This document shows, piece by piece, positions 7,260-17,228 of a DNA stretch of 64,000 nt (within the stretch, counting starts at the first letter, position 1; the number at the start of each line of letters is the position of its first letter). The notes under the pieces are model-generated. The model was not told the DNA's origin. It saw only the letters and a program-made list of their open reading frames with translations, and ran no database searches. Source of the DNA: Anaerostipes hadrus ATCC 29173 = JCM 17467 (GTDB lineage: Bacteria; Bacillota; Clostridia; Lachnospirales; Lachnospiraceae); contig NZ_AP028031.1 of assembly GCF_030296915.1 (NCBI RefSeq), forward strand, positions 2,430,001 through 2,494,000, written 5' to 3'. A program made the translations under genes and the position numbers.

Positions 7260-8174
7260 TTATGATTCAATAATAATATTTTCTAATCCACCTTCGACTG
7301 CCCAGCTTTTAAATTCCTGCATCTGTTCTTTTGTGTATAGTTTTGGATTTTCTTCAAAACAATATTCTCTATCTACCAAGTGATATTTTGCTTCTGCCAG
7401 TGGATTGTAGTTTAAGATCTCATAGGAAACATACTGATAGATCCCATTTAAATATTTTGCAATTCCCTTGATGTTATCTTTTGTTGCGGTCATTCCTGGA
7501 ATCATCGGTGTTCTTATGATGACCTTGTCTCTATTTGATGTCTCTAATAAGTATCTGATATTATCCTTGATCTTTTGATTTGAAACTCCAGTGTAATGCA
7601 TATGATCTTTCTCTGTTACTAATTTAAAGTCTGCAAAAATCCGGTCTAAATATGGAAGGATCTCTTTGATCACTTCCTGATCTGCATATAAGGATGTCTC
7701 GATCGCGGTATGGATTCCTTCTTTTTTGCATGCTTTTAACAGCTCTTTTGTAAACTTCCACTGTAATAACGGTTCCCCTCCTGAGATCGTAACCCCTCCA
7801 TTTCCATAACGATAGAATGATTTATCTTTACGGATCTCTTCCATAACCATTTCTACGCTCATCTCTCTGGAATCCATGGCAATTGCTCCCGTTGGACACC
7901 AATCAATGATGGTATTCCAGTTTTCATTTCTGTTTGGATGAATGTGTATCTGGTCATTTTCCATCGTAACGCCCTGATTTTTTGATTTTGCAATACACGT
8001 CTTACAATGTATGCAGCGGTTTTCAAAATAAATTGGTCTTTTGCGGATTGAAATTCCTTCTGGATTCTGACACCAGACACATTTTAACGGACATCCTTTT
8101 AAAAATACTGTGGTACGGATTCCGTCTCCATCATGCGTTGAAAATCTGCGAATATCAAATACTTTTCCTGTCAT
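7260..8174 (-). CDS. Glycyl radical enzyme activating enzyme (radical SAM)
   Basis: About 304 residues from the ATG at 8174, which lies one base after the stop of the radical enzyme and has GGAG 9 nt upstream; an in-frame ATG at 8189 and longer starts to 8261 overlap the preceding gene and look less likely. The protein opens MTGKVFDIRRFSTHDGDGIR, then CPLKCVWCQ (CxxxCxxC cluster for SAM cleavage). Cysteines CIHCKTC and a CPTGA site form the ferredoxin-like insert of GRE activases. NGGVTISGGEPLLQ is the SAM-binding GGEP stretch. It would install the glycyl radical on the enzyme encoded immediately upstream. The usual GPGIR is GDGIR here. Confidence 0.9.
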   Translation of the reverse strand: MTGKVFDIRRFSTHDGDGIRTTVFLKGCPLKCVWCQNPEGISIRKRPIYFENRCIHCKTCIAKSKNQGVTMENDQIHIHPNRNENWNTIIDWCPTGAIAMDSREMSVEMVMEEIRKDKSFYRYGNGGVTISGGEPLLQWKFTKELLKACKKEGIHTAIETSLYADQEVIKEILPYLDRIFADFKLVTEKDHMHYTGVSNQKIKDNIRYLLETSNRDKVIIRTPMIPGMTATKDNIKGIAKYLNGIYQYVSYEILNYNPLAEAKYHLVDREYCFEENPKLYTKEQMQEFKSWAVEGGLENIIIES

Positions 8175-8175
8175 C

Positions 8176-10530
8176 TTAAATATCTCCATAACTTGTTCTT
8201 GCGATGATCTCATTTTGCAGTTCATCAGCAAGCTCTGTAAAGTAGGCTGTGTAACCCGCAACTCTGACGGTCAATCCGCGGTATTGCTCTGGATTCTTCT
8301 TTGCTGCGAGCAAGTCTTCTTTTCTTACTACGTTAAACTGGATATGTGGAATCTCAAGATCTACAAATGTTCTTAAGAAATTTGCAAACTTATCAATTCC
8401 TGTCTCTGTCTTGAAAAATTCAGGAAGGAATTTCATATTTAATAATCCGCCATTGGTTGTAAGTGTCTTATCTAGTTTGGATACGGATTTTAATACGGCT
8501 GTTGGTCCTTTGATATCTCTTCCGTAAACAGGTGACATTCCTCCATCTGCTAATGGTTCCTTCGCATATCTTCCATCTGGAGTTGCGCCTACATTTTCAC
8601 CCATTGGCACATGGGCTGATACGGTATACATTCCTGTATGATATGGACCTTTTCGATAGTTTTTAAATGTTCTTAATCGATTCTTGAAGTAATCTGCCCA
8701 TTTTGTTCCCTGTTTGTCAACTTCATCGATGTCATTTCCGTACTTCGGAACCTTATTAACGCACATTGCTCTTAAGATTTCATATCCTTCAAAATTGTTC
8801 TTTAATGCATCAAGCATTTCTTTTTGTGTGCACTTTTTTTCATCATACACCAGCTGCTTGATTGCGACAAGACTGTCTGCAAGATTTGCAACCTGAATCA
8901 TCTGAATTCCGGATAAATTGTATTTTGCACCGCCTGCTGTGACATCCATTCCATTTTCCATACAGTTTTCAATGGATGCTGATAAGAATGGAGATGGCAA
9001 AAGATCAATATGAGCTTTCTCTACTTCTTCGCATGCAAGAAGCATCTTATCCATGAAATAATCAATTTGTTTCTTGAATGCTGCTTCCAACTCTTCAAAT
9101 GTCTCGTACGTTTCAAGGTTTCCATAATCTGGTGCGATCTTTTCTCCGGTTAAGAGACAGATTCCTCCTGTCAATGCCACTTCTAATGCTTTATTTAAGT
9201 TAAACATTGCAGAATCACTCCATCCAAGGTTATTTCCCTGCGTTGTTAATTCCACGCATCCAACGATCGCATAATCTCTTGCATCTTTTTCTTCGATTCC
9301 TAATTCCTGAATGGATGGAATGACTGCCTTGTCATTGAAGAACTGTGGCATTCCGCTTCCTTTGGCTACGACTCTGACTGCTTCTTTTAATAATTCGTCC
9401 GACGTTCCTTCGTGAAGTCTTACGGAAAGGTTTGGTTGTGGAAGTCCTAAATGTTTCTGAGCTTCTAAGAACAAGAATGATAAATCATTATATGTATCAT
9501 TTCCATTCTCATCCTGACCGCCGATCGCAATATTAAATCCAATCGGGAATCCTGCAAAATATTTTGCTCCGTGAGAGTTTCTCATATATACGATCTCATT
9601 AAATTTCAACCATAAACATTCGATGATCTCTAACGCCTGCTGTTTATCTAAGTTTCCTTCTTTGATATCTTTTTCATAATAAGCTTCTAAATGTCTGTCT
9701 AATCTTCCTGGTGAAAATGAAGATGCATTGGATTCCATCTGTAAAATTACAAACAAGAACCATGTAGACTGTACTGCTTCATGAAATGTCTGTACTGGAC
9801 GTTCAGAAATATTCTTACAGTTTTGAGCTACTTTGATCATGGTTTGTTTTCTTGTTTCATCTAATTCATTTTCTGCCATGTCCATGATCAGGTCATGATA
9901 ACGGACCATAAAGTGTTTCGCTCCTTCCATGACGATCTTAACACTTTCATAGAAGTCTTTCTGTCCTTCTTTACATATCTTTAGTTTTTCTTCTGCTTGA
10001 TCAAGTAGTCCCTGCGGTCCCATCTTCAACCATTTGACACAATCTGGACAGATATGTCCTTGTGCGTGGTCTTTCTGGTTGATCTTTACAACTTTGGCGA
10101 TCTCGTTGATCTCTTTTCCATATCTCTGATTCAGGACATCTTCTAAGGATTTTCCTTCCCAGTATGGTTTGATGACCTTACGGAATGTCTCAATATCTTC
10201 TTGATGTACATTGAAACGGTCCTGTGGTCTTGTTGGGAGTGTTTCAAATTCTTTATCTACCCATGTGCTACCACTCTCTGGAAATACAACTCCATAACGA
10301 ACTCCGGCTGTACGATTTCCAACGATCAGTTCTTCAGGTTCTACACGAATCTCCATCTGCTCTAAGGCTGCTTTTAATGATTTTGCTCTCTGTATGATCT
10401 TTGGATCATCTTCATTCTCCTGATATGTTTTTGTAATGATCAGTGCCTGCTCAATTGATGCGTATCTTGGCTCTGATAACATTTTATCTTTTAAATCTTT
10501 GATTCGCTGTGTCTGATATAATCCATCCAT
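8176..10530 (-). CDS. PflD/YbiW-type glycyl radical enzyme, probable anhydrohexitol-6-phosphate lyase
   Basis: A 784-residue glycyl radical enzyme. The thiyl-radical cysteine is C425 within AIVGCVELTTQG, followed by the acid/base glutamate E427 that marks eliminase-type members rather than pyruvate formate-lyase (which has a Cys-Cys pair). The glycyl radical site is G759 in RVAGY, 26 residues from the C-terminus. E. coli YbiW and PflD, which open the ring of 1,5-anhydroglucitol- and 1,5-anhydromannitol-6-phosphate to 1-deoxyfructose 6-phosphate, are encoded beside fsa and PTS genes; the same combination here supports that role. Choline, glycerol or hydroxyproline GREs have different neighbours. 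Substrate assignment remains an inference. Start has AAAGGA upstream. Confidence 0.8.
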   Translation of the reverse strand: MDGLYQTQRIKDLKDKMLSEPRYASIEQALIITKTYQENEDDPKIIQRAKSLKAALEQMEIRVEPEELIVGNRTAGVRYGVVFPESGSTWVDKEFETLPTRPQDRFNVHQEDIETFRKVIKPYWEGKSLEDVLNQRYGKEINEIAKVVKINQKDHAQGHICPDCVKWLKMGPQGLLDQAEEKLKICKEGQKDFYESVKIVMEGAKHFMVRYHDLIMDMAENELDETRKQTMIKVAQNCKNISERPVQTFHEAVQSTWFLFVILQMESNASSFSPGRLDRHLEAYYEKDIKEGNLDKQQALEIIECLWLKFNEIVYMRNSHGAKYFAGFPIGFNIAIGGQDENGNDTYNDLSFLFLEAQKHLGLPQPNLSVRLHEGTSDELLKEAVRVVAKGSGMPQFFNDKAVIPSIQELGIEEKDARDYAIVGCVELTTQGNNLGWSDSAMFNLNKALEVALTGGICLLTGEKIAPDYGNLETYETFEELEAAFKKQIDYFMDKMLLACEEVEKAHIDLLPSPFLSASIENCMENGMDVTAGGAKYNLSGIQMIQVANLADSLVAIKQLVYDEKKCTQKEMLDALKNNFEGYEILRAMCVNKVPKYGNDIDEVDKQGTKWADYFKNRLRTFKNYRKGPYHTGMYTVSAHVPMGENVGATPDGRYAKEPLADGGMSPVYGRDIKGPTAVLKSVSKLDKTLTTNGGLLNMKFLPEFFKTETGIDKFANFLRTFVDLEIPHIQFNVVRKEDLLAAKKNPEQYRGLTVRVAGYTAYFTELADELQNEIIARTSYGDI

Positions 10531-10567
10531 AGAATTTGTCCTTTCTATTGTTTTTCGCTTTTATTAT

Positions 10568-10607
10568 CGTTTTTTATTATTATATATTGTTTTTTATTGT
10601 TATTCAA
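10568..10607 (-). promoter_or_regulatory. Promoter of the GRE operon with repeated operator word
   Basis: Minus strand -35 TTGAAT (10602-10607), -10 TATAAT (10579-10584), spacer 17 bp. AATAAAAAAC occurs in the spacer and again just past the -10 (10568-10578), and the spacer matches that of the PTS promoter. Direct repeats over a promoter are typical of DeoR-family repressor sites. Confidence 0.65.
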
Positions 10608-10645
10608 GATGTTTTTCTGTTTTTTCTTAAAATTAACCCAAAAAA

Positions 10646-10675
10646 GAGCAAAGAATAAAAAATAATTCTTCGCTC
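10646..10675 (-). terminator. Terminator after the DeoR gene
   Basis: Stem 10646-10656 with 10665-10675 (10 of 11 pairs), then a run of six T on the minus strand. It separates the regulator genes from the GRE promoter. Confidence 0.75.
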
Positions 10676-10685
10676 CCGTAGTTCT

Positions 10686-11453
10686 TTATATGATTTTCGT
10701 CTGATATGTTTCTAATTTATCCTGAATCTCTTTGGATAATCCATCCTCACAGATTACTCCATCTACATCATCAAATGTTGCATATACATAATTTGCTTTA
10801 AAATCAAATTTGTGACTTTCCATCATAAGATAACACTTACTGCTCTTCTTGACAGCATTATGCTTCATAATTCCATCTTCAGGAACATAGGTCATGATCG
10901 CATTATCATAAAGATTTGCTCCTACAACTCCCATAAAAGAAATATCAAATCGGAAATTTTCCATCATCTGCAACACAAGTTCCCCTAAAAATCCGTTCTG
11001 AGAACGATTAAATTCTCCTCCAAGAAGAATAAATTTTACATTCTTTGTTGCTGTAAATACTTCTGCAATATCAAGCATGCAGCTTACAACTGTAACTTCT
11101 AATCTGCGTTCTATGATTTCTCGTGCCAATTCGATATTCGTTGTGGATGTGTCAAGAAAGATCATATCTCCATCGTGAATTAATTCCGCTGCTTTCTTTG
11201 CGATCATTCTTTTTTCTTTTATATTTTTATCTTTTCTTATTGATACAATATTAGTATGCCCCGGATGCAAAGTATCTGGAAGAACCGCTCCCCCATATGT
11301 TCGTTTTAAAAGATTCTTTGCTTCCATACTCGCTAAATCTTTTCGAATACAGTCTTCTGTAACCTCAAATCGTTTGCTTAACTCTTTGACTTTTACTTTT
11401 TCATATTCATTTAACAGACGTAAGATTTCCTGATGTCGTTCTTCTACAAACAT
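10686..11453 (-). CDS. DeoR-family sugar-responsive transcriptional repressor
   Basis: A 255-residue protein with an N-terminal winged helix (residues about 3-58: RHQEILRLLNEYEKVKVKEL, then VTEDCIRKDLASMEAK) and the DeoR C-terminal effector domain (HDGDMIFLDTSTTNIELAR). DeoR/GlpR proteins repress sugar operons and are released by a phosphorylated sugar. It lies 56 bp after the PRD activator gene and upstream of the GRE operon. A TATAAT at 11484-11489 in the gap hints at its own promoter, and AGGAGG lies 10 nt before the ATG. Likely targets are the two promoters at 6304 and 10579. Confidence 0.88.
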   Translation of the reverse strand: MFVEERHQEILRLLNEYEKVKVKELSKRFEVTEDCIRKDLASMEAKNLLKRTYGGAVLPDTLHPGHTNIVSIRKDKNIKEKRMIAKKAAELIHDGDMIFLDTSTTNIELAREIIERRLEVTVVSCMLDIAEVFTATKNVKFILLGGEFNRSQNGFLGELVLQMMENFRFDISFMGVVGANLYDNAIMTYVPEDGIMKHNAVKKSSKCYLMMESHKFDFKANYVYATFDDVDGVICEDGLSKEIQDKLETYQTKII

Positions 11454-11509
11454 TTATGTCTATCCTCCTATCATAATATGGTTATTATACCATTTTTTAT
11501 GTAAAATAT

Positions 11510-13501
11510 CTATTCTTCTGTTTCATTCATACTGTTCATGATCACATTCATGATTTCTTCCTCTGTTTCTGCTTTTCTGATCAGATATGTTGTATTTTTC
11601 TCCATTGTCATTTCATAAAATGAGGAGAAAAATGCCCTTGTTGACTGAATATCTTCAAAATTAAGTGCCAGCAAAAAGACGATATCCACACAACCATCCT
11701 GCCATTCAGTTCTTTGTGCACATTTCATGACAACAACTGCTGGTTTTATTACCAGATTCGCCATTCCGTGTGGCAGTGCAACCCCGCCTCCGAGAACGGA
11801 GGCACTGATTTCTTCTCTTTTTAATACATCTTCATAAAATCCTTGTTTGACATATCCATTTTTATATAATAGATCACATCCTTTTTTGAGAATCTCCTCT
11901 TTACTCATAACTTCTTTTTCTACCAGAATAAATTCTTTTTTGATCAGACTACTAATCGTATATTCTTGGTTATGATTTTTCTTTGTCTCTTTCATCTGAT
12001 GGCATTTTTTCTGAATCCGGTAGACATCTTGCTGGCTGACGATCGGTGTTGTATACGTAACATATGGATGTGGAATCTTTAATTTTGAAATTGTTGTTAT
12101 TACAAGATCATATTGATCTTCATCGATCAGATGTGCCGAATTTGCCGGAAGTACAGATGTTACATTAATTTCTGGAATCTTATCTTCTACTTTTCTTGCC
12201 AAAATCTGGCCCATTCCCATTCCACCACTTCCTACAATGGCTGTATTAATATTTCTTTTCTTCTCCTCCATCGCACCTTCAAATAAAACTGCCATATATG
12301 CAATATCATCTTCTGATGGGAACTGTCCGATCAATTTCTCATATACCTGGCTAGAAGTAAAGCATGCAGAAAAAATTGCTGGATATCGCTGTTTGATTTC
12401 GTCAAGAAACGGGTTATGGATCTGAAATCCAAATCTTACTCTTACAAGGGAACTGTTTAAAAATAATGCTACACTTGTCTTTAGCAGCATATCTTCTTTA
12501 AAGTTTTTACCAACAATAGATGAGATATAATCAATCACATCCTCTGTTACATCCTGAATATGGATTTCTTTATCTAATAAAAATTTCTTATTTACAATAC
12601 GGCTGCTGTTTTGGACTTCCACTGCTAACAATAAAATATACAGATATAATCCTTCTCTTGGATCAATGTTCATCTTAAATTCATGATTTAAATAATTAAT
12701 CAGATAATCTGCCCACTCTGTGATTTCATCTACAAGCCCTAGACGGTTGATCATATTTTCTTCTAAATAGCATTCCTTCTTTAATCGTTTAATCTGATTG
12801 CAGATATATTCAACCGCCATACAAAACGTATAATCATTCATTTGCGAAGCAATTTTTCTTTCCAGTCTCTGTACACAATAAATCACCTTATCAACATTTT
12901 TTTTACGATACTGTATCACCAGTCTTCCATAAAACTCTGGTTCGATCCGATAATCCGCAAATGTTTCATCCGTAATCCTGTCTTCCTTTTCCATTACTAT
13001 TTTTCTATTTTCTCTTACAAGAACTCTTCTTAGATCAAACTCTTTTCCTTTAATCTCAATTCCTCTCCCTGTTGTCTGATAAATTTTGATATGATCTGCT
13101 TCCAGACTCTGGTTTGCTTTTTCAATATCTGTCCGGATCGTTGCTTTTGAAACGAAGAGTTCATCTGCGAATAATGCTGCTGTATATGGTTCTTTACTTT
13201 CGATCAATGTTCGGATAATATAACTGATCCTGTATTCTCTCGTCTCAATACATAGATTTTTCTCTGGAAATTCCTGTTCAAGTTCTTCTTTATGCACTCC
13301 TAACCTCAAACAGATTCCTTTTCCTCGTTTTCGGATCAGATGATAATTTCTTTCTTCACAATACTGAGCTACTTCATTCATATATGAACTTACGCTTCTT
13401 TCTGAAACGTTTAGCATTTTTGCAATCTGTGCATTGGTAATAAATTTGTCATCTTGATGAACTAAAATCTTTATAATTTCTGAAGCATACTTTGACAGCA
13501 T
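11510..13501 (-). CDS. MtlR/LicR-type PRD transcriptional activator with PTS domains
   Basis: A 663-residue multi-domain regulator. Residues 1-170 hold two helix-turn-helix units (TNAQIAKMLNVSERSVSSYM and DELFVSKATIRTDIEK); about 180-400 are two PTS regulation domains; about 410-490 resemble an EIIB domain; about 515-655 are an EIIA-like domain with its histidine in LGGGVALPHG. Such proteins are switched by phosphorylation from EI/HPr and the cognate EIIB. In the EIIB-like part the expected cysteine is absent (AIVGSGGMGMGQ), so that site cannot be phosphorylated on Cys. It heads the regulator pair and has its own promoter at 13561-13588. It is the likely binder of the twin repeats at 6351-6425. 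Confidence 0.87.
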   Translation of the reverse strand: MLSKYASEIIKILVHQDDKFITNAQIAKMLNVSERSVSSYMNEVAQYCEERNYHLIRKRGKGICLRLGVHKEELEQEFPEKNLCIETREYRISYIIRTLIESKEPYTAALFADELFVSKATIRTDIEKANQSLEADHIKIYQTTGRGIEIKGKEFDLRRVLVRENRKIVMEKEDRITDETFADYRIEPEFYGRLVIQYRKKNVDKVIYCVQRLERKIASQMNDYTFCMAVEYICNQIKRLKKECYLEENMINRLGLVDEITEWADYLINYLNHEFKMNIDPREGLYLYILLLAVEVQNSSRIVNKKFLLDKEIHIQDVTEDVIDYISSIVGKNFKEDMLLKTSVALFLNSSLVRVRFGFQIHNPFLDEIKQRYPAIFSACFTSSQVYEKLIGQFPSEDDIAYMAVLFEGAMEEKKRNINTAIVGSGGMGMGQILARKVEDKIPEINVTSVLPANSAHLIDEDQYDLVITTISKLKIPHPYVTYTTPIVSQQDVYRIQKKCHQMKETKKNHNQEYTISSLIKKEFILVEKEVMSKEEILKKGCDLLYKNGYVKQGFYEDVLKREEISASVLGGGVALPHGMANLVIKPAVVVMKCAQRTEWQDGCVDIVFLLALNFEDIQSTRAFFSSFYEMTMEKNTTYLIRKAETEEEIMNVIMNSMNETEE

Positions 13502-13560
13502 ATGTAACTCTCCGTTTCTGTTTTTTGTTTATCATCTATTGTTTATTATTGTTATTTATT

Positions 13561-13588
13561 ATTTTATATTATCTTTACCAATTGTCAA
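13561..13588 (-). promoter_or_regulatory. Promoter of the PRD activator gene
   Basis: Minus strand -35 TTGACA (13583-13588, perfect) and -10 TAAAAT (13561-13566), spacing 16 bp. The leader contains AACAATAATAAACAATA-type repeats like those in the two structural promoters, so the activator may be under the same repressor. Confidence 0.6.
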
Positions 13589-13689
13589 GTCAAATAAGAA
13601 AAGACAAAAAATAGAACATATAGTTTATTTCCATACGCTCTATCTCACATTTCATATTAAATTTTTGAATTCAACAAACTTGGATCTGG

Positions 13690-14301
13690 CTATTTCGTTG
13701 CAACAATACTTATCCAATGATTTTTTGCATTTGAATACGTTTTGATCTCTGTAAAACCCGCTTCTTTCAAAGCGGCAACAAGTTGTTTAGATGTGTAAAT
13801 CTTCATACCATTGATCATCTTTGTCCATTTTTCATCTGCGGCATTCGTTCCGTCACTCTCGTTACAAATCAGGAATATGCCTTCGCTTTTCAGCACACGG
13901 TTGACCTCGGAAAAGCATTTTACTAATCCTGGCCAAAAGTAAACTGTTTCGAAGGCAGAAACATAATCAAAAGACTCGTCAGAAAAGGGTATAGCAGATA
14001 CATCTCCTTGAACTACATTACATTTCCCTTGTTTAATGGCGAGGGCGTTCAATTTTTGAGATTCTGCCACACTAACCTCAGAATAATCCATTCCTGTCAC
14101 GTGGCCATTTCTACATCTATCAAGCCAGACCGCAATATTTGCTCCGCCGCCACAGCCGACGTCCAGAACTTCAGCATCAGACTTCGCGGAGATATTTGAG
14201 AATCCCCATTGCGATAATTTGGCGTGACCGCTGTTCATCATCTTCGTCATCAATTTTCCGCCGAAGCCTTGTGGCTTACGGGTATTTTCAAAAAATTTCA
14301 T
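13690..14301 (-). CDS. SAM-dependent class I methyltransferase
   Basis: About 203 residues from the ATG at 14301, chosen because GGAGG lies 9 nt upstream; a longer frame opens at 14343 without such a site. Motif I is VLDVGCGGGANIAVWL, motif II GMDYSEVSVAES, followed by VQGDVSAIPFSDESFDYV, a Methyltransf_11 type fold. Related proteins are annotated only as small-molecule methyltransferases, so the substrate is unknown. The gene is richer in GC-ending codons than its neighbours, which hints at transfer. It follows uvrA in the same direction, 53 bp apart. Confidence 0.85.
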   Translation of the reverse strand: MKFFENTRKPQGFGGKLMTKMMNSGHAKLSQWGFSNISAKSDAEVLDVGCGGGANIAVWLDRCRNGHVTGMDYSEVSVAESQKLNALAIKQGKCNVVQGDVSAIPFSDESFDYVSAFETVYFWPGLVKCFSEVNRVLKSEGIFLICNESDGTNAADEKWTKMINGMKIYTSKQLVAALKEAGFTEIKTYSNAKNHWISIVATK

Positions 14302-14354
14302 TACAGAATTCCTCCTCCACAAATTCCGGTTTGTTACTCTCATGATATCATTTT

Positions 14355-17180
14355 TTATCGATTAAGTATCCCTTTCAAATACTGCCCAGTATAAGATTTC
14401 TCAACCTCGCAGATTTCTTCTGGTGTCCCTGCTGCAACAACTGTTCCACCGCCTGATCCACCTTCTGGTCCCATATCGATAATATAATCCGCAGTCTTGA
14501 TCACTTCCAGATTATGCTCGATCACAATCACAGTATTGCCACCTTCTGTCAGTCTTGCAAGGATATCCACCAGTTTGTGAACATCTGCAAAATGAAGTCC
14601 TGTCGTTGGCTCATCCAGGATATAGATGGTCTTTCCTGTACTTCGTTTGCTTAATTCTGCTGCCAGTTTGATCCTCTGTGCTTCTCCCCCTGATAATTCT
14701 GTGGATGGCTGCCCTAATCGAATGTATCCTAATCCAACATCTCTTAATGTCTCCATCTTACGGCTGATCGATGGAATATTAGAGAAGAAATCACAGGCTT
14801 CTTCCACTGTCATATTCAGAACATCATAAATACTCTTTCCCTTGTATTTAACTTCAAGTGTTTCTCTATTGTATCGTTTTCCATGACATACTTCACAAGG
14901 GACATACACATCTGGTAAAAAGTGCATCTCAATCTTGATGATACCATCTCCTGCACAGGCTTCGCATCGCCCGCCTTTCTTGTTGAAACTGAATCTTCCT
15001 TTATTGTATCCTTTTGCTTTTGCATCTTTTGTCATCGCAAACAGATCTCTGATCTGATCAAAAACTCCTGTGTAAGTTGCAGGATTGGATCTTGGTGTTC
15101 TTCCGATCGGTGACTGGTCAATCGCTATGATCTTATCTAACTGGTCAAATCCTTCGATGTCTTTGTGTAGTCCTGGTTTCGTCTTAGCCCTGTTTAGTTC
15201 TTTTGCCAGACGTTTGTATAAAATCTGATTGACTAAAGAACTCTTTCCTGATCCAGAGACTCCCGTTACACAAGTGAAAATTCCAAGTGGGATTTCTACA
15301 TCAATATTCTTTAAATTATTCTCCTGTGCCCCGACTACTTTTAGGAATCCTGATGGTTTTCTTCTGACTTGTGGTACTGGGATCTTAATCTTTCCGCTTA
15401 AATAAGCTCCTGTGATAGACCTCTTATTCTTCATGATCTGTTTTGCAGTTCCCGTTGCAACAACTTCTCCACCATATTCTCCTGCTTTCGGTCCGATATC
15501 TACAATATAATCTGCTGCCAGCATCGTATCTTCATCATGCTCTACAACGATCAGTGTATTTCCTAAATCCCTTAGATTCTTAAGTGTACGAATCAGTTTG
15601 TCATTATCTCTCTGGTGAAGTCCGATACTTGGCTCATCTAAGATATAAGCTACTCCAACTAATCCAGAACCGATCTGTGTTGCCAGACGGATTCGCTGCG
15701 CTTCTCCACCAGATAATGTTCCAGTAGCCCTTGATAACGTCAGATAATCTAGTCCTACATCATTTAAGAATCCGATTCTTGCCTTAATCTCTTTTAAAAC
15801 CTGTTCTCCGATCAGTTTCTGGCGTTCACTTAATTCCATCGTTTCTAAAAATGAAACCATTTCCCCGACTGACATATCACACATCTCGGCAATATTCTTA
15901 TCTGCAACCGTTACCGCCAGTGATTCCTGCTTTAATCGCTGTCCATGACATTCATCGCAAGGTGTGATCGTCATAAATGTCTCGTATTCTGCTTTCATAT
16001 TCTGAGATGCCTCACGATATCTTCTTCCAACATTCTTGATGATCCCTTCAAATGCCACATCATAGACACCTTCGCCTCTCTGTCCTTTATAATAGACTTT
16101 GACTTCTCTGCCACCAGTTCCATATAATAAAACGTCTTTTACTTCCTGTGGATAATCTTTAAATGGTGTTTCCAGATCAAAATGATATTCCCTTGCGAGT
16201 GCATCTAAGATTGCTCTTGTATAACTCTTCTTATCCGTTGATGACTGCCATCCAAAGACCTGGATCGCCCCTTCTGCAATACTTAACTTCTGGTCAGGGA
16301 TCATTAAATCTACATCAAATTCCATCTTATATCCAAGTCCATGGCATACCGGACAAGCTCCAAATGGATTATTGAAAGAAAAGCTTCTTGGCTCTACTTC
16401 ATCAATACTGATATCACAGTCAGGGCAGGAAAAACTCTGGCTGAAATTCAAGGTTTCTCCACCGATCACATCAACCATCATCAATCCATCGGCTAGATTT
16501 AAGGTTGTCTCGATAGAATCTGTTAATCGTTTTTCAATCCCAGGTTTGACCACTAAACGATCCACCACGATCTCAATGTTATGTTTCTTATTCTTCTCCA
16601 TTGGAATGTCCTCTGACAGATCATAAACATTGCCATCGACTCTGACACGAACATATCCACTTTTCTTCGCATTCTGGAAAACCTTTGCATGTTCTCCTTT
16701 TCTTCCACGAACGATCGGTGCCAGAAGCTGAATCCTTGTACGTTCTTCTAACTGCATCAGACGGTCTACCATCTGATCTACGGTCTGCTTACTGATCGGT
16801 TTTCCACACTTTGGACAATGTGGGATTCCGACTCTTGCGTACAGTAATCGAAAATAATCATAAATCTCTGTCACAGTTCCTACTGTAGATCTTGGGTTTC
16901 TGTTTGTTGACTTCTGATCAATAGAAATCGCAGGAGATAATCCCTCAATGCTGTCTACATCCGGTTTCTCCATCTGTCCCAAGAACTGTCTTGCATAAGA
17001 AGATAACGATTCCATATATCTTCTCTGACCTTCTGCATAAATCGTATCAAATGCCAGAGAAGATTTTCCAGAACCACTCAGCCCTGTAAATACAACAAAC
17101 TGGTTTCTCGGCACTTCCAGATCTATATTCTTTAAGTTATTTTCTCTCGCACCTTTGATGCGGATCATCTCTTTCTTCAT
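14355..17180 (-). CDS. uvrA: UvrA, excinuclease ABC subunit A
   Basis: A 941-residue duplicated ABC ATPase. First Walker A is [14 protein letters not shown] near residue 33, second [14 protein letters not shown] near residue 640. Both signature motifs are present ([26 protein letters not shown]). Zinc modules are CPKC, CPDC/CPVC/CDEC and CEAC/CEVC. UvrA scans DNA for bulky lesions and loads UvrB in nucleotide excision repair. It follows uvrB by 48 bp, the usual Firmicute uvrBA order. Full length, nothing missing. Confidence 0.97.
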   Translation of the reverse strand: MKKEMIRIKGARENNLKNIDLEVPRNQFVVFTGLSGSGKSSLAFDTIYAEGQRRYMESLSSYARQFLGQMEKPDVDSIEGLSPAISIDQKSTNRNPRSTVGTVTEIYDYFRLLYARVGIPHCPKCGKPISKQTVDQMVDRLMQLEERTRIQLLAPIVRGRKGEHAKVFQNAKKSGYVRVRVDGNVYDLSEDIPMEKNKKHNIEIVVDRLVVKPGIEKRLTDSIETTLNLADGLMMVDVIGGETLNFSQSFSCPDCDISIDEVEPRSFSFNNPFGACPVCHGLGYKMEFDVDLMIPDQKLSIAEGAIQVFGWQSSTDKKSYTRAILDALAREYHFDLETPFKDYPQEVKDVLLYGTGGREVKVYYKGQRGEGVYDVAFEGIIKNVGRRYREASQNMKAEYETFMTITPCDECHGQRLKQESLAVTVADKNIAEMCDMSVGEMVSFLETMELSERQKLIGEQVLKEIKARIGFLNDVGLDYLTLSRATGTLSGGEAQRIRLATQIGSGLVGVAYILDEPSIGLHQRDNDKLIRTLKNLRDLGNTLIVVEHDEDTMLAADYIVDIGPKAGEYGGEVVATGTAKQIMKNKRSITGAYLSGKIKIPVPQVRRKPSGFLKVVGAQENNLKNIDVEIPLGIFTCVTGVSGSGKSSLVNQILYKRLAKELNRAKTKPGLHKDIEGFDQLDKIIAIDQSPIGRTPRSNPATYTGVFDQIRDLFAMTKDAKAKGYNKGRFSFNKKGGRCEACAGDGIIKIEMHFLPDVYVPCEVCHGKRYNRETLEVKYKGKSIYDVLNMTVEEACDFFSNIPSISRKMETLRDVGLGYIRLGQPSTELSGGEAQRIKLAAELSKRSTGKTIYILDEPTTGLHFADVHKLVDILARLTEGGNTVIVIEHNLEVIKTADYIIDMGPEGGSGGGTVVAAGTPEEICEVEKSYTGQYLKGILNR

Positions 17181-17228
17181 TGATAAGCTCCTAATTCTAA
17201 TCTATCATCAGTTTTAGTATTTCTTCTT

